Assembly: GCA_046727955.1 (NCBI GenBank)
Contig: JBKPDO010000409.1
Coordinates: 1-5,476 of the forward strand
Direction of reading: 5' to 3'
Length of the DNA: 5,476 nucleotides
Source of the DNA: DASVXQ01 sp046727955
GTDB taxonomy: Bacteria > Actinomycetota > CALGFH01
Shown: positions 5,417-5,476 of the stretch, piece by piece
How positions within the stretch are numbered: the stretch's first letter is position 1
Layout of the letters: the number at the start of each line of letters is the position of its first letter
The notes under the pieces: generated by a model
What the model saw: only the letters and a program-made list of their open reading frames with translations
What the model was told of the DNA's origin: nothing
Databases searched by the model: none
Translations under genes and position numbers: made by a program

Positions 5417-5476
5417 AGACCTAACGCGAACCTCGTTCGGCCGAGCTGACCCGGCGTTGCCGTTGATCGGTCCCCC

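Larger units (their letters stand above)
5081..5476. other. Upstream region of the Abi-like gene, no convincing gene
   Basis: Frames of up to about 90 codons are open here, but they give Arg-rich, low-complexity products. The more A+T-rich spots at 5351-5356 and 5387-5392 include TATAAC on the plus strand and GATAAT on the minus strand, which resemble -10 elements, but I find no matching -35 boxes. A weak TG-TACGCT on the minus strand (5143-5138) is another candidate for the Abi promoter. ACGGGCCCGT at 5357-5366 is a perfect 10-base palindrome. No tRNA fold was recognised. Confidence 0.35.

Noticed and set aside
5341..5476. tRNA gene or attachment site at the right edge
   Set aside because: No cloverleaf, no GTTCRA T-loop motif in register and no matching direct repeat elsewhere in the window were found by eye.
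1..5476. CRISPR array
   Set aside because: No direct repeat of 20 or more bases with regular spacers was seen; the TGGCCA boxes are far too short.

Overview
The window reads as accessory DNA from a high-G+C actinobacterium. The codon bias, the mostly weak or absent Shine-Dalgarno (SD) sequences and a TIGR00027-type methyltransferase all fit that. I cannot name a genus. Base composition is patchy. Hand-counted 60-base blocks are 24/60 G+C at 661-720 (metallo-hydrolase), 28/60 at 3841-3900 (HNH gene) and 47/60 at 4681-4740 (Abi-like gene). This suggests the region was assembled from pieces of different origin.

Left part (1-1601). A leftward reading frame with a strong SD starts at 58 and runs off the left edge; I read it as the start of a transposase. 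Rightward from 158 lies the C-terminal part of a ComEC/Rec2-like metallo-beta-lactamase (MBL) fold hydrolase. It has lost its N-terminal metal-binding half, probably because an insertion sequence lies next to it. Its stop overlaps the start of a four-helix membrane protein of unknown function. Two perfect tandem hairpins follow and probably terminate transcription.

Middle part (1700-3578). A leftward class I SAM-dependent methyltransferase of the leucine carboxyl methyltransferase-like family ends towards those hairpins. Upstream of it are four spaced TGGCCA boxes and about 380 bases without a convincing gene. Next come a rightward 80-residue Cys-rich protein and a coupled GTG-started frame that soon loses coding character and runs antisense into the next gene.

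Right part (3400-5080). Two leftward genes, 49 bases apart, form a probable operon. The first encodes a protein with an abortive-infection C-terminal (Abi_C-like) signature, and the second an HNH endonuclease with an extra C-terminal domain. This pair is the best candidate for a defence system here. The last 396 bases hold its upstream region with several palindromes and no convincing gene.
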